Source: Planctomycetota bacterium (GTDB lineage Bacteria > Planctomycetota > UBA1135 > UBA2386). Taken from it: a stretch of 64,000 nt of DNA. The notes beneath the pieces are model-generated. The model was given only the letters and a program-made list of their open reading frames with translations, did not search any database and was not told the DNA's origin. Positions within the stretch are counted from its first letter, which is position 1, and each line of letters starts with the position of its first letter. A program made the translations under genes and the position numbers. The stretch is taken from assembly GCA_016713175.1 (NCBI GenBank), contig JADJPQ010000004.1, positions 620,001 to 684,000 of the forward strand, in the 5' to 3' direction. Below, in pieces: positions 16,613-25,541 of this stretch.

Positions 16613-17836
16613 CTACTGCAGCACCCACGACAGGCAGTTGCTCATCGACGACCCGCCCGTCGGGCACAGACCGACGAACTGCGACGCCATCGGCAAGCCC
16701 ACCAGGCTCGGCGGCGGTGCCGGCAGCGGCTGGATCAGCGTGATCGAGGCATTGCAGCCGCCGCCGCCGACCTGCATGCCGAAGCCGTTCGCGAACAGCG
16801 AGGCACTGATCGGCACCAGCAGGGGCCCGCACAGCGGCGGGAACGACGGCCCGGTGGTCTGGCAGCTACCGAGGTTCATCACGCACCAGTAGGGCACGCC
16901 GAACTGCGCGAAGTCGAGCCCGAGTTGCAGGTTGGTGCCGACCAGCGGCGCGTTGCGCAGCACGTGGATGTTCGGGCACGGCAGACAGGCGCCGTTGGCG
17001 CACGGACCACCGGTCGACGTCGCGGCGCCCCAACGGATGCCGAGGTCGATGAACGGATCGCCGCCGGGATTCTGCATCATGCAGCAGGTTCCCGCCGTGA
17101 TCACCACCGAACCCGGCCCGGGCGTGCCGGTGTAGGTGAACGTCGCGCGGTAGGTATTGCGACCGTCGGTCCAGAAGATCGCCGGGTTGCCGCCATCGAC
17201 CGCCAGGCCGGTGATCCGGTGGTTGGCCGTCGAGAAGCAGTCGACCACGTTCCAGAACCCGAACCAGGCGCCTGGATTGGTCAGCGGCGCGATGTAGATC
17301 CGGCCGTCGCCGGTGCCCGACGCGAAGTCGACTGCGCTGTAGAACACCAACCCGCGCGCTTCGTCGACCGAGATGCCGGTCGGCGTGTGGGCGCCGAGCG
17401 GCGCGATCAAGTGACTCTGCGCGAACGTCAGGTTGCAGTCGTTGCTGACCCGCGTGATCACCGCGGCGCTGTCGATGATCCACAACTGGTTGCCCTGGTC
17501 GTAGACGTCGAGCCCGCAGACGTCGGCGCCGGGCGTCCTCGGGCAGTTCTGCGGCGCGCACACGATCGCGCAGGTGCTCGGGTTGGTGCTGACGATCGTG
17601 CTGCCGTCGGAAGCCCACGTCGCGTTGCTCCGCGCGTCGTAGGCGATGCCGCCTTGCCACAGGAACTGGAACGTCGAGGTCAGACCGGGTGCGGCGCAGA
17701 GGCCGATCTGCGCGCACGGGTTGTGGGTGCCTTCCCAGATCTGGTTGCCGAGCAGCGTCAGCGCGACCAGGTTGGGCGGGGTCTGTGCCAGTGCGGCGGC
17801 GGCGGGGAGGAGGAACGACAGCAGATGGGTTCGCAT
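16613..17836 (-). CDS. Exported protein, possible propeller, with shared C-terminal domain
   Basis: 407 residues from the ATG at 17836, which starts a signal peptide (MRTHLLSFLLPAAAALAQT). The frame is open 44 codons upstream but that part is Pro/Arg-rich and untranslated in appearance. The body has blade-like repeats (QIWEGTHNPC, GIAYDARSNATWASDG, GLDVYDQGNQLWIID, GISVDEARGLVFYSA, GLAVDGGNPAIFWTD), suggesting a beta-propeller rich in cysteine pairs. The end (LVGLPMASQFVGLCP, then SNCLSWVLQ) matches the terminal motif of the shared C-terminal domain. Convergent with the NHEJ operon, 18 bp away. Function unknown. Confidence 0.72.
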   Translation of the reverse strand: MRTHLLSFLLPAAAALAQTPPNLVALTLLGNQIWEGTHNPCAQIGLCAAPGLTSTFQFLWQGGIAYDARSNATWASDGSTIVSTNPSTCAIVCAPQNCPRTPGADVCGLDVYDQGNQLWIIDSAAVITRVSNDCNLTFAQSHLIAPLGAHTPTGISVDEARGLVFYSAVDFASGTGDGRIYIAPLTNPGAWFGFWNVVDCFSTANHRITGLAVDGGNPAIFWTDGRNTYRATFTYTGTPGPGSVVITAGTCCMMQNPGGDPFIDLGIRWGAATSTGGPCANGACLPCPNIHVLRNAPLVGTNLQLGLDFAQFGVPYWCVMNLGSCQTTGPSFPPLCGPLLVPISASLFANGFGMQVGGGGCNASITLIQPLPAPPPSLVGLPMASQFVGLCPTGGSSMSNCLSWVLQ

Positions 17837-17976
17837 GACGGGCTCGCGGTGTGGTTCTGGGTTGCCCTGAAAGGACCATTCTCGCACCGGCGCACGACGT
17901 GGGGGCGGTTTTCCGGTCGGCGGTGTACAAGTCGGCGGTTTCCATCCGTCTGGTGGCTCGTTCCCCAACCTGAACC

Positions 17977-19008
17977 ATGAACAAGCTCCCCTCCGTCCTG
18001 TCCGTTCTCCCCCTGCTGCTGTCCCTGCCGCTGCTGGCCCAGGAGATGCCGGCGCCGGCCCCCGAACTCGCCCAACTGAAGCCCCTCGAAGGCCATTGGC
18101 AGGGGAAGGGCACCGCGACGATGATGCCGGGCGCGCCGCCGTCGACCTGGACGTCGGCCAGCACCTACCAATGGGTGATGGGCGGCTTCTGGCTGCAGTG
18201 CGACACCGCGATCGACTTCGGACCGATGGGGACGATGCGCTTCCGCGAATATCTCGGTTGGGATGGCGAGAACAAGCAGTTCGCCACGCTCGCGGTCAAC
18301 AACCTGGGCGAGGGTGTGCTGGCGCACGCGCATCTGAAGGACGGCGAGATGGTGATGATGATTCCGAAGGTCCAGCCCGATGGCCCGGCGACCGAGTGCG
18401 CGCGCGTCAAGTTCACCGCCGACAAGATGGAGATGGCGATCTCGTTCCTGCGCGTCGATGGCAAGGCGACCCAGGATGTGACCGGGACGTTCACCAAGGT
18501 GGCCAGGCTCGAGATCCCGGCCCTGGGCGCCAGCAAGGCGATGATGCCGGCGGCGCCGCAGATGGCGGCGATGGCCAAGATGGCCGGGAAGTTCGATTTC
18601 GCCGGCCAGATGATCATGGCTCCCGGTGCGCCGGAGATGAAGATCCGCGGTCGCGACACGATCACGTCGCTGTTCGATGGCGCGGTGGTGATGGTCGAGA
18701 CCGTCGGCGAGAGCGATGGTGGACCGCAGTATCTGGCGACCGGGTTCTATGTCTGGGAACACGGCAAGGATCGCTACCGGATCCTGTCGGTCGACAACAT
18801 GGGCATGGTCATGGCCGGCGACGCGTGGCTCTCGGGCCAGAGCATGGTCGCGACGTTCGCTGGCCCGCGGATGGGCCAGCCGACCGTGTCGCGGATGGTG
18901 CTGACGCTCGGCAAGGACGGCGGGCCGGAGAAGATCGTCGGCCACAGCATCACGGGCGAACATCCGCCGGTGCAGGACTTCTCCGGCACCTACACCCGCA
19001 GCAAGTAG
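17977..19008 (+). CDS. Exported DUF1579-family protein
   Basis: 343 residues with a signal peptide (LPSVLSVLPLLLSLPLLAQE). The chain looks like two copies of the DUF1579 calycin-like barrel. Copy 1 begins LKPLEGHWQGKGTA and contains FREYLGWDGENKQF and LAVNNLGEG. Copy 2 begins around MAKMAGKFDF and contains DGGPQYLATGFYVWE and LSVDNMG. DUF1579 proteins are abundant in Planctomycetes with no established activity; a ligand-binding barrel is inferred. It is unusually Met-rich (for example AMMPAAPQMAAMAKMAG), which may matter for oxidant or metal contact. It is transcribed away from the exported protein upstream and converges on a protease gene 6 bp away. Confidence 0.8.
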   Translation: MNKLPSVLSVLPLLLSLPLLAQEMPAPAPELAQLKPLEGHWQGKGTATMMPGAPPSTWTSASTYQWVMGGFWLQCDTAIDFGPMGTMRFREYLGWDGENKQFATLAVNNLGEGVLAHAHLKDGEMVMMIPKVQPDGPATECARVKFTADKMEMAISFLRVDGKATQDVTGTFTKVARLEIPALGASKAMMPAAPQMAAMAKMAGKFDFAGQMIMAPGAPEMKIRGRDTITSLFDGAVVMVETVGESDGGPQYLATGFYVWEHGKDRYRILSVDNMGMVMAGDAWLSGQSMVATFAGPRMGQPTVSRMVLTLGKDGGPEKIVGHSITGEHPPVQDFSGTYTRSK

Positions 19009-19014
19009 CGCCGG

Positions 19015-20190
19015 TCAGCGGTCGCCGGCTTCCTGGTCTGGCGCGACGCGCGCCTCGACCGCCGCTGCCACCGGCAGGTCCTTCGGCAGCGGCGGCGCCG
19101 CGACCGGCTTGACCGCCAGGATCGATGCCGCCGGCAGCACCTCGGGTGCCGCTTCCGGCAGTTCGCGCCGACAGCGCTGCGACGCCGACAGCAGGATCTG
19201 CGCCTCGGCCAGGTCGAGCAGCCGCGGGAACGGTGCGCGCAACTGGATCGCCAGCAGCGGCTCGCCCTGCGAGCGCGGCATCTCGAACTCATCCCAGTCG
19301 TAGACCGTGCCGTCGATGTACTGCAGCACTCGCCGCGCCAACGTCAGCTTCGGCAGCAGGTCCGCGGTCGGTTGCAGCAGACGCAGCTGTTCGACGGTCA
19401 GCAGTTCCTTGGGATCGGCGACCCGGGGCAGGCCACTGCGCGCGACCAGACCGCTGCTCGGGGTCCACTCGAGCCAGGTCTTGATCAGGTCGCAGTTGGC
19501 CGAGATCAGGCGCACGCCGACGCTGTTGCAGTCGGTCGTGTGACCGCGGTTGATCGCGACCTGGTAGCGCGTGCCGCTGACGACGCTCCAGATCGGGCAA
19601 CCGCTGGCGCCGCCGACGGAGCGGACGTTGGACAGCAGGTAGCGGTCGCCCACGCTGGCGACGCTGTCCGACTCCCAGAACTGGAAGAACGTCGAGCCAC
19701 CGGTCGGTGAGGTGGCCGGGTAGCCGGCCATGTTCACGCTGGACGGGCTGTAGGCGAACTTCAGCGGCATGAACACGGTCAGCCCGCCGAACGCCGAGTC
19801 GAGGAACGCGGCGCCGTAGTCGTAGAGATAGGCGGTCGAGCTCGACGCGCCCGCATACAGCGAGTTGGTGCGCAGGCGGACCGCGGTGCGGCTGCCCCAC
19901 GGGCGGACGAGCGAGCCACCGCTGACATACTGCGCCGGACTGACCTGGATCGAACTGGCCGACTTGTAGCCGGAGCCGAGGTCGTAGACGCAGTGGGCGG
20001 CGGTCAACACGGTGTAGGGCGACACCAGGTGGCCGGAGCCGCGGGCGCCGCCGATGGCGAGGTAGCAGACCTTGTTCCAGGGCGCGTCCAGGATGGTCGG
20101 ACTGACGATCGGCGTGCGGACGTCGCACTGGGCGGCCAGCGGCGCGCAGGCGAACAGGGCGGCGGCAACGGTGACGGACAGCGTCTTCAT
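19015..20190 (-). CDS. Secreted trypsin-like serine protease
   Basis: 391 residues from the ATG at 20190, which opens a signal peptide (TLSVTVAAALFACAPLAAQ). The frame remains open far upstream but overlaps the divergent VWA gene's leader. Chymotrypsin-fold motifs: His66 in VLTAAHC, likely Asp124 in YLYDYGAAFL, and Ser196 in GGASGCPIW. The nucleophile motif departs from GDSGGP, reading GGASGCP as in V8/glutamyl-endopeptidase-like enzymes. After about 250 a helical, Pro/Ala-rich tail of 140 residues follows. Likely a periplasmic or secreted endopeptidase. A conventional N-terminal activation site is not obvious. Confidence 0.82.
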   Translation of the reverse strand: MKTLSVTVAAALFACAPLAAQCDVRTPIVSPTILDAPWNKVCYLAIGGARGSGHLVSPYTVLTAAHCVYDLGSGYKSASSIQVSPAQYVSGGSLVRPWGSRTAVRLRTNSLYAGASSSTAYLYDYGAAFLDSAFGGLTVFMPLKFAYSPSSVNMAGYPATSPTGGSTFFQFWESDSVASVGDRYLLSNVRSVGGASGCPIWSVVSGTRYQVAINRGHTTDCNSVGVRLISANCDLIKTWLEWTPSSGLVARSGLPRVADPKELLTVEQLRLLQPTADLLPKLTLARRVLQYIDGTVYDWDEFEMPRSQGEPLLAIQLRAPFPRLLDLAEAQILLSASQRCRRELPEAAPEVLPAASILAVKPVAAPPLPKDLPVAAAVEARVAPDQEAGDR

Positions 20191-20373
20191 GGGATTCCTC
20201 GATTGGGTAGGACAACCCGACCAGCAGGAGCCCGGCGCCGCTGTCACCGGGACGGCGCGCGAATCCTGGCGATCTTGGCGGGCGGGCAGCGCCGGCTGCG
20301 TTGACGACCATGTCTTCGGCCCGCTCGGCCGGTTCTCGTTTTCAGTCCGTCGTTTCCTGGAGGTCGGATCTGC

Positions 20374-21489
20374 ATGCACCCGGTTGTCGTTGCTCGTGTT
20401 GTTCTCACCCTCGGAGTGGTCCTCCTGGCGGCGTGTGGCGGTGGCGGGGAGACGGCGGGACCTGCGCCTGCTCGGCCGGTCGCCTCGCTGCACGTCGAGC
20501 CTCTGGCGCCGCTCACCGTCGAACTGCTCGACGGACGCCATGTGTTCCGACACTTGATCGTCGTGCGCGGTGTGGACACGGTGTCGGGACAGCTCGAGCC
20601 GTTGGAGGCCAAGGACTTCGACACCGAGATCCTGATCGACGGCGCGCCGCTCGACAGCGAGTCGCTGCTGGCGGAGAACGAGATCGACGCCGACCTGATG
20701 GTCTCCCTGGTGCTGGACGCGAGCTACTCGATGGTCTCCGACCACTCGCCACGAGCCTTCGAACCCATGCTGGCGGCGGCGCGGGTGTCGCTGGAACGCA
20801 TCATCCAGCGTTGGATCAGCAAGGGCGATACGGCCTTCTCGTCGTGGATCTGGTTCGACGACTACATCTATGACCCGTGGCAGGCGGCCGACTACGCCGC
20901 CGAGAACATCACGCGGATTCCCGCACCGCCGGCGGGCACCGACACCAGACTGTTCGGTGCGATGGACTTCATGCTGGCGCGGCATCAGCAACTGCGCGCC
21001 GGCGGCGGTGGTCAGCCCCCGCTCGCCGCTGGTCCCGTCGATCGTCACGTGATGATCGTGTTCACCGACGGCACCGACAACCGCAGCCACTTCGCCGAAC
21101 CCGTGGCAACGCAGTTGCGGACCAGCCCGTTCGCGCACGAGCGTTCGCGGCCGGCGCAGCCGACGTCGCTGGCGGCCCTGGAGGCACGCCTGCAAGCCCT
21201 CGACTACCTGGCGGTCTACGTGATCGGCTTCGGCTCGAGCATCCAGGCGGCCGACCTGGAGCGCCTGGCGGCCGCCGCCAATGGACAGTTCATCCGCGCC
21301 GACGCGACCAGCGAACTACCGGCGGTGTTCGACACGATCTCGCGGCAGGTCACGGCAATCCGGGAGATCGGCGCGCGCGACCCAAGACCACTGCGTGGGC
21401 CGCACGAGTTCCGCGTGGTGGTCCGGTCGCGGCATGACGCGAGGATCACGGCCTCGGTGATGACCCCGTTCACGGGGTTGACCCGGTGA
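20374..21489 (+). CDS. VWA-domain lipoprotein
   Basis: 371 residues. A lipobox (GVVLLAACGGGG, Cys21) predicts membrane anchoring. The von Willebrand A domain spans about 105-340: MIDAS motif D113-x-S115-x-S117 (VLDASYSM), the conserved Thr region (AGTDTRLFGAM) and the Asp motif (VFTDGTDNRSH). It ends YVIGFGSSIQAADLERLA as in canonical VWA folds. All metal-site residues are present, so Mg2+-dependent ligand binding is plausible. The downstream gene starts at a GTG overlapping its TGA, suggesting the two products are made together and possibly interact. Ligand unknown. Confidence 0.85.
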   Translation: MHPVVVARVVLTLGVVLLAACGGGGETAGPAPARPVASLHVEPLAPLTVELLDGRHVFRHLIVVRGVDTVSGQLEPLEAKDFDTEILIDGAPLDSESLLAENEIDADLMVSLVLDASYSMVSDHSPRAFEPMLAAARVSLERIIQRWISKGDTAFSSWIWFDDYIYDPWQAADYAAENITRIPAPPAGTDTRLFGAMDFMLARHQQLRAGGGGQPPLAAGPVDRHVMIVFTDGTDNRSHFAEPVATQLRTSPFAHERSRPAQPTSLAALEARLQALDYLAVYVIGFGSSIQAADLERLAAAANGQFIRADATSELPAVFDTISRQVTAIREIGARDPRPLRGPHEFRVVVRSRHDARITASVMTPFTGLTR

Positions 21490-22568
21490 ACGCCCCGCCG
21501 GCGCAAGGCCCGCAGGCTCGCTGCGCCGCGATCCTGTTGGTGGGGCTGCTCGGCGTGCTGTCGGCCATTTCTCACCAGGCCGCGGCGGAACTCCCGCCCG
21601 AACCAATCGTGGGTGGCACGGTTTCGTTGGGCCACCGCGCGGCTGCACCCGCGGTCGCGACCACCGGGACGGCCGCAACGGCGACCACGGACACACGCCG
21701 CATTGCCGCCGGTACCGCGGCGGAGAACGCATTCTCGGTGATGCTCGTGGATTCGGCGGCGCGGGCGGTCGGCGGGGTGACCGTGGCTCTGTTCGCGGTG
21801 GAAGTCGATAGCGCCGTGTTGGCGGCAGCGGTGGATGCTCGTTGGGGGCGGGCAGATCCCAGCGGCTTGCCAGGGCTCGGCGATCTCCGGCCGATCTGGG
21901 TGGGTGTCAGCGATGCCCGAGGTCGGGTCGACAGTAGCGTCGTCGCGGCCACGGCTCATGCGGTGGTCGATGCGATGGGCGCGTTTCCGACGTTGCTCGT
22001 TCGTTGCGACTGCGGCACGACGCAGTCGGTGTCGCGGCCTCGGTCCATTCGCGGCAGCGTTCACGGCGGCGGTGTGACCTGGCAGCGAGTGGTCCTGATC
22101 GGGCCGAGAACGCACGTGGAAGCGCCGGTGACCGATGCATGGTTCCTCTGCCCACCGACCGCGGATGCGTCGCTGCGCCTGATCGCGGTCGGCGCGACCC
22201 GTGAGGCGCTGGTGCTGCTCGGTGCACCCGTGGGGGACGACTCGGAGGTCATCTGCCTCGATCCAGCGGCCCTCGCATCGGCATCCCGATCGCCTCGGGC
22301 CGAACGCTCGGGCTGGCTCGGTGTGCCCTCGAGAGCCTCGACGGGAGGCATGCACCTGCTGGCCGAACAACAGGTTGGGCAGGTGCTGTGGAGCTGCGGT
22401 GTGGACGTCGTCCCCGTCGACACCAGGATGGAATCCGACCTTGCTCGTGTCCCGCGAGTGGCGATTACGTCGCCAAGCGGGCGAGCTCGGCGACCCGATT
22501 CATCAGCGCGTGCAGGCGGCCGAGCAGCGCCAGCCGATTCTGCCGCAGCGCCGGCTCTTCGGCGTTGA
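21486..22568 (+). CDS. Exported protein coupled to the VWA lipoprotein
   Basis: 360 residues starting at a GTG that overlaps the VWA stop (GTGA). An N-terminal hydrophobic segment (AAILLVGLLGVLSAISHQAAA) is a signal peptide or anchor. I do not recognise a family. Residues 85-300 look like beta-rich Ig or transthyretin-like repeats (FSVMLVDSAARAVGGVTVALFAVEV, PIWVGVSDARGRVDSS, as in carboxypeptidase regulatory-like domains). The last 35 codons overlap the convergent glyS gene by 104 bp and turn basic and compositionally odd, suggesting the native stop was lost. Likely partner of the VWA protein by coupling. Confidence applies to the gene, not a function. Confidence 0.6.
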   Translation: MNAPPAQGPQARCAAILLVGLLGVLSAISHQAAAELPPEPIVGGTVSLGHRAAAPAVATTGTAATATTDTRRIAAGTAAENAFSVMLVDSAARAVGGVTVALFAVEVDSAVLAAAVDARWGRADPSGLPGLGDLRPIWVGVSDARGRVDSSVVAATAHAVVDAMGAFPTLLVRCDCGTTQSVSRPRSIRGSVHGGGVTWQRVVLIGPRTHVEAPVTDAWFLCPPTADASLRLIAVGATREALVLLGAPVGDDSEVICLDPAALASASRSPRAERSGWLGVPSRASTGGMHLLAEQQVGQVLWSCGVDVVPVDTRMESDLARVPRVAITSPSGRARRPDSSARAGGRAAPADSAAAPALRR

Positions 22569-24564
22569 CCATCACCGCGTCGAAGAAGGCATCGACTGGC
22601 GCCCGCAGCCGCGCGCAGGCCACCAACGCCGCCTGGTAGTCACCGGCCGCAAAGCGCGGCTCGGCCACCGCAACGGTGGCGGCCAGCGCCTGCGCCAGTT
22701 CGCGTTCGGCTGGTTCGCGCAGCAACGCCTCGGCGACGCTCGTGCCGGCCGGCGTATCGCTCTTCTTCAGGATGTTGCCGATCCGCTTGTTGGCCGCCGC
22801 CAGCGCCGCCGCTTCGGGCAAGGCGGCGAACGCACGTACCGCCGCCAGGCGCCTCGGCACCTCGGCCACCTGCATCGGCCGCAGCGCCAGCACCGCATCG
22901 ACTTCCTGCGCGGTGTAGCCCTGGTCTTTCAGCACGCCGGCGAGCCGGTCGAACACGAACTCGACCAGGGCGGCGGTCGGATCCTGGATCAGCGCACCGA
23001 ACGCCGGCGTCGCCAGCGCGATCAACTGGTCCAGTCGCAGCGGCAGTTGCCGTTCGATCAGCATCCGCAACGCGCCGAGCGCATGCCGCCGCAGCGCGAA
23101 CGGGTCCTTGTCGCCGGTCGGCACCTGGCCGATGCCGAACAGGCCGACCAGCGTCTCGATCTTGTCCGCCAGCGCGACGGCGATGCCGACCGGATCGCGC
23201 GGCAGGCTGTCGCCGGAGAAGCGCGGTTTGTAATGATCGGCAACGGCCTCGGCGACCTGGGCGTTCTCGCCGTCGAAGCCGGCATAGTAGCCGCCCATGA
23301 CGCCCTGCAGTTCGGGGAACTCGCCGACCATCTCGGTCAGCAGGTCGGCCTTGGCCAGCATGGCCGCGCGGTCGGCCAGTGCCGCCAGCGCGTCGCCGCC
23401 GAGCGCCTGCGCGATGCCGCGAGCCAGCGTCCGGACCCGCTCGACCCGGTCGCCCTGACTGCCGAGCTTGTTGTGGTAGACGACCTTGTGCAGGCCCGGC
23501 AGCCGGCTCGCCAGGGTCTTCTTGCGGTCCTGTTCGAAGAAGAATCGCGCGTCGGCCAGGCGCGGCCGCACGACGCGTTCATTGCCGCCGATCACGGCGC
23601 TGGCGTCCGCCGGCCGGATGTTGGCGACGACGAGGAACCGCTCGGTCAACCGCCCCTGCGCGTCGAGCAGCGGGAAGTACTTCTGATTCTGCTTCATCGT
23701 CAGGATCAGGCACTCCTGCGGCACCGTCAGGAACTCCTTCTCGAAGCGGCACCGCAGCACGTTGGGCCGTTCGACCAGCGCGGTCACTTCGTCGACCAGC
23801 GCCTCGTCTTCGATCGGCGTCAGTCCCTCTTGCTGCGCGCGAGCCTGCAACTGGGCCACCAGCTCGGCGCGCCGCTCGGCGAACGACGCGATCACGGCGC
23901 CATCGTCGCGCAGTTGCTGCGCGTAGCCATCGGCGTCGCGCAGTTCGATCCTGGCCTGGCCTTCACAACGGTGCCCTTGCGTGATCCGATCCGCCTGCAG
24001 GCCGAGCGTGCCGACCGGCACGACGTCCGCGCCGTGCAGCGCGACCAGCCGATGCGCCGGGCGGACGAACTTGACGATGCTCCAGCCGTCCTGCGGCTGA
24101 TAGCTCATCACCTTCGGGATCGGCAGCCTGGCGATCGTGTCGTCGAGCGCCTTCTGCAGGGCCTGCGCCAACGTCGCCCCGGGCACGACCTTGTCGAGGA
24201 ACAGCGCTTCGGCCTTGCCGTCCGGCGCGCGCACCAACGCGGCAACGACCGTCGCGTCGGCGCCCATGCTGGCGAGCTTCTTCAGCAGCGCCTGGGTCGG
24301 TTGCCCCTGCGGATCGAGGCCGACCGACACCGGCACGACCTTCTGCCGCACCTGCTGATCGCGGCCGCGCGCGGCGACCTTGCTCAGATGGGCTGCCAGA
24401 CGCCGTGGCGAAGCGAATGGCGTGACGACCGTGTCCTCGGCCAGCAGGCCCTGCGCGCGCAAGCCCTCGGCCAGCAGCGACGCGAACGCCTCGCCGAGCT
24501 TCTTCAGCGCCTTTGGCGGCAGTTCCTCGACGAACAATTCGACCAGCAGACTCGCGGTGCTCAT
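22465..24564 (-). CDS. glyS: Glycine-tRNA ligase beta subunit
   Basis: 699 residues, the usual length for GlyS of the bacterial alpha2beta2 glycyl-tRNA synthetase, which charges tRNA-Gly. Opening LLVELFVEELPPKALKKLG and SPRRLAAHL are diagnostic, as are YQPQDGWSIVKFVRPAHRLVAL, FLTVPQECLILTMKQNQKYFP and the central helical HD-like segment (VADHYKPRFSGD, ALADKIETLVGLF). A C-terminal anticodon-binding region follows. It starts 1 bp after the glyQ stop, so the subunits are translated together. The 3' end overlaps a convergent reading frame. Confidence 0.97.
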   Translation of the reverse strand: MSTASLLVELFVEELPPKALKKLGEAFASLLAEGLRAQGLLAEDTVVTPFASPRRLAAHLSKVAARGRDQQVRQKVVPVSVGLDPQGQPTQALLKKLASMGADATVVAALVRAPDGKAEALFLDKVVPGATLAQALQKALDDTIARLPIPKVMSYQPQDGWSIVKFVRPAHRLVALHGADVVPVGTLGLQADRITQGHRCEGQARIELRDADGYAQQLRDDGAVIASFAERRAELVAQLQARAQQEGLTPIEDEALVDEVTALVERPNVLRCRFEKEFLTVPQECLILTMKQNQKYFPLLDAQGRLTERFLVVANIRPADASAVIGGNERVVRPRLADARFFFEQDRKKTLASRLPGLHKVVYHNKLGSQGDRVERVRTLARGIAQALGGDALAALADRAAMLAKADLLTEMVGEFPELQGVMGGYYAGFDGENAQVAEAVADHYKPRFSGDSLPRDPVGIAVALADKIETLVGLFGIGQVPTGDKDPFALRRHALGALRMLIERQLPLRLDQLIALATPAFGALIQDPTAALVEFVFDRLAGVLKDQGYTAQEVDAVLALRPMQVAEVPRRLAAVRAFAALPEAAALAAANKRIGNILKKSDTPAGTSVAEALLREPAERELAQALAATVAVAEPRFAAGDYQAALVACARLRAPVDAFFDAVMVNAEEPALRQNRLALLGRLHALMNRVAELARLAT

Positions 24565-24565
24565 G

Positions 24566-25492
24566 TCAGGCGCTCTTCTGCTTCTTGGCTTCCAGCGCGG
24601 CGATCACTTCGTCGGCCCAGGCTTTCGGCGCCATCGGGAAACCGAGCCGCGCGCGGCTGTCGACGTAACTCTGGGCGACGGCGCGGGCGAGGTTGCGGAT
24701 CCGGCCGATGTAGGCGGCGCGTTCGGTGACCGAGATGGCACCGCGCGCGTCCAACAGGTTGAACGTGTGGCCGGCCTTCAGCAGCTGCTCGTACGCCGGC
24801 AGCGCCAGCTGCTGTGCCATCAGATGCTTGCTCTGCTTCTCGTGCGCCGAGAACGCCTGCAGCAGGAACTCGACGTCGCTGTGCTCGAAGTTGTAGGCGC
24901 TCTGTTCGATCTCGTTCTGCAAGAAGACGTCGCCGTAGCGGATGCCCTCGGCGTAGGTCAGATCGAACACGTTCTCGACGCCCTGCAGATACATGCACAG
25001 CCGTTCGAGGCCATAGGTGATCTCGCCGGTGATCGGCCGGCAATCGATGCCGCCGACCTGCTGGAAGTAGGTGAACTGGGTGACTTCCATGCCGTTCAGC
25101 CAGACTTCCCAGCCGAGTCCCCAGCAGCCCAGCGTCGGGTTCTCCCAGTCGTCTTCGACGAAGCGGACGTCGTTCTTCGTCAGGTCGAAACCGACGGCGC
25201 GCAAGGAGCCGAGGTAGAGGTCGAGGATGTCGGCCGGCGACGGTTTGAGGACGACCTGGAACTGGTAGTAGTGCTGCAGGCGGTTGGGGTTCTGGCCGTA
25301 GCGACCGTCCTTGGGGCGGCGGCTGGGCTGGACGTAGGCGGCGCGCCACGGCTCGGGGCCGAGCGCGCGCAGGAAGGTGGCGGTGTGGCTGGTGCCGGCG
25401 CCGACTTCCATGTCGTACGGCTGCAGCAAGGCGCAGCGTTGCTTGTCCCAGTAGTCCTGGAGGCGAAGGATCAGCTGCTGGAAGGTGATCAT
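24566..25492 (-). CDS. glyQ: Glycine-tRNA ligase alpha subunit
   Basis: 308 residues, standard for GlyQ, the class II catalytic subunit. Seen: FQQLILRLQDYWDKQRC opening, QPYDMEVGAGTSHTATFLR, AYVQPSRRPKDGRYGQNPNR (motif 2 region), WENPTLGCWGLGWEVW, EVTQFTYFQQVGG, ITGEITYGLERLCMYLQ (motif 3-like ATP site). Together with glyS it forms an operon that may start at the exported-protein gene 49 bp upstream. No T-box-like leader is visible in the 49-bp spacer. Confidence 0.97.
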   Translation of the reverse strand: MITFQQLILRLQDYWDKQRCALLQPYDMEVGAGTSHTATFLRALGPEPWRAAYVQPSRRPKDGRYGQNPNRLQHYYQFQVVLKPSPADILDLYLGSLRAVGFDLTKNDVRFVEDDWENPTLGCWGLGWEVWLNGMEVTQFTYFQQVGGIDCRPITGEITYGLERLCMYLQGVENVFDLTYAEGIRYGDVFLQNEIEQSAYNFEHSDVEFLLQAFSAHEKQSKHLMAQQLALPAYEQLLKAGHTFNLLDARGAISVTERAAYIGRIRNLARAVAQSYVDSRARLGFPMAPKAWADEVIAALEAKKQKSA

Positions 25493-25541
25493 CGTGGCGG
25501 GCGGCGGATCCTACGGATCGGCGGCGCCGTCGCCAGCGTGC

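Noticed and set aside
22201..24729. An 842-codon frame opposite glyS
   Set aside because: glyS on the other strand is unmistakable. This frame is His/Gln/Arg-rich shadow.
25493..25541. T-box or riboswitch in front of glyQS
   Set aside because: The spacer is only 49 bp and lacks an antiterminator or T-box-like sequence.
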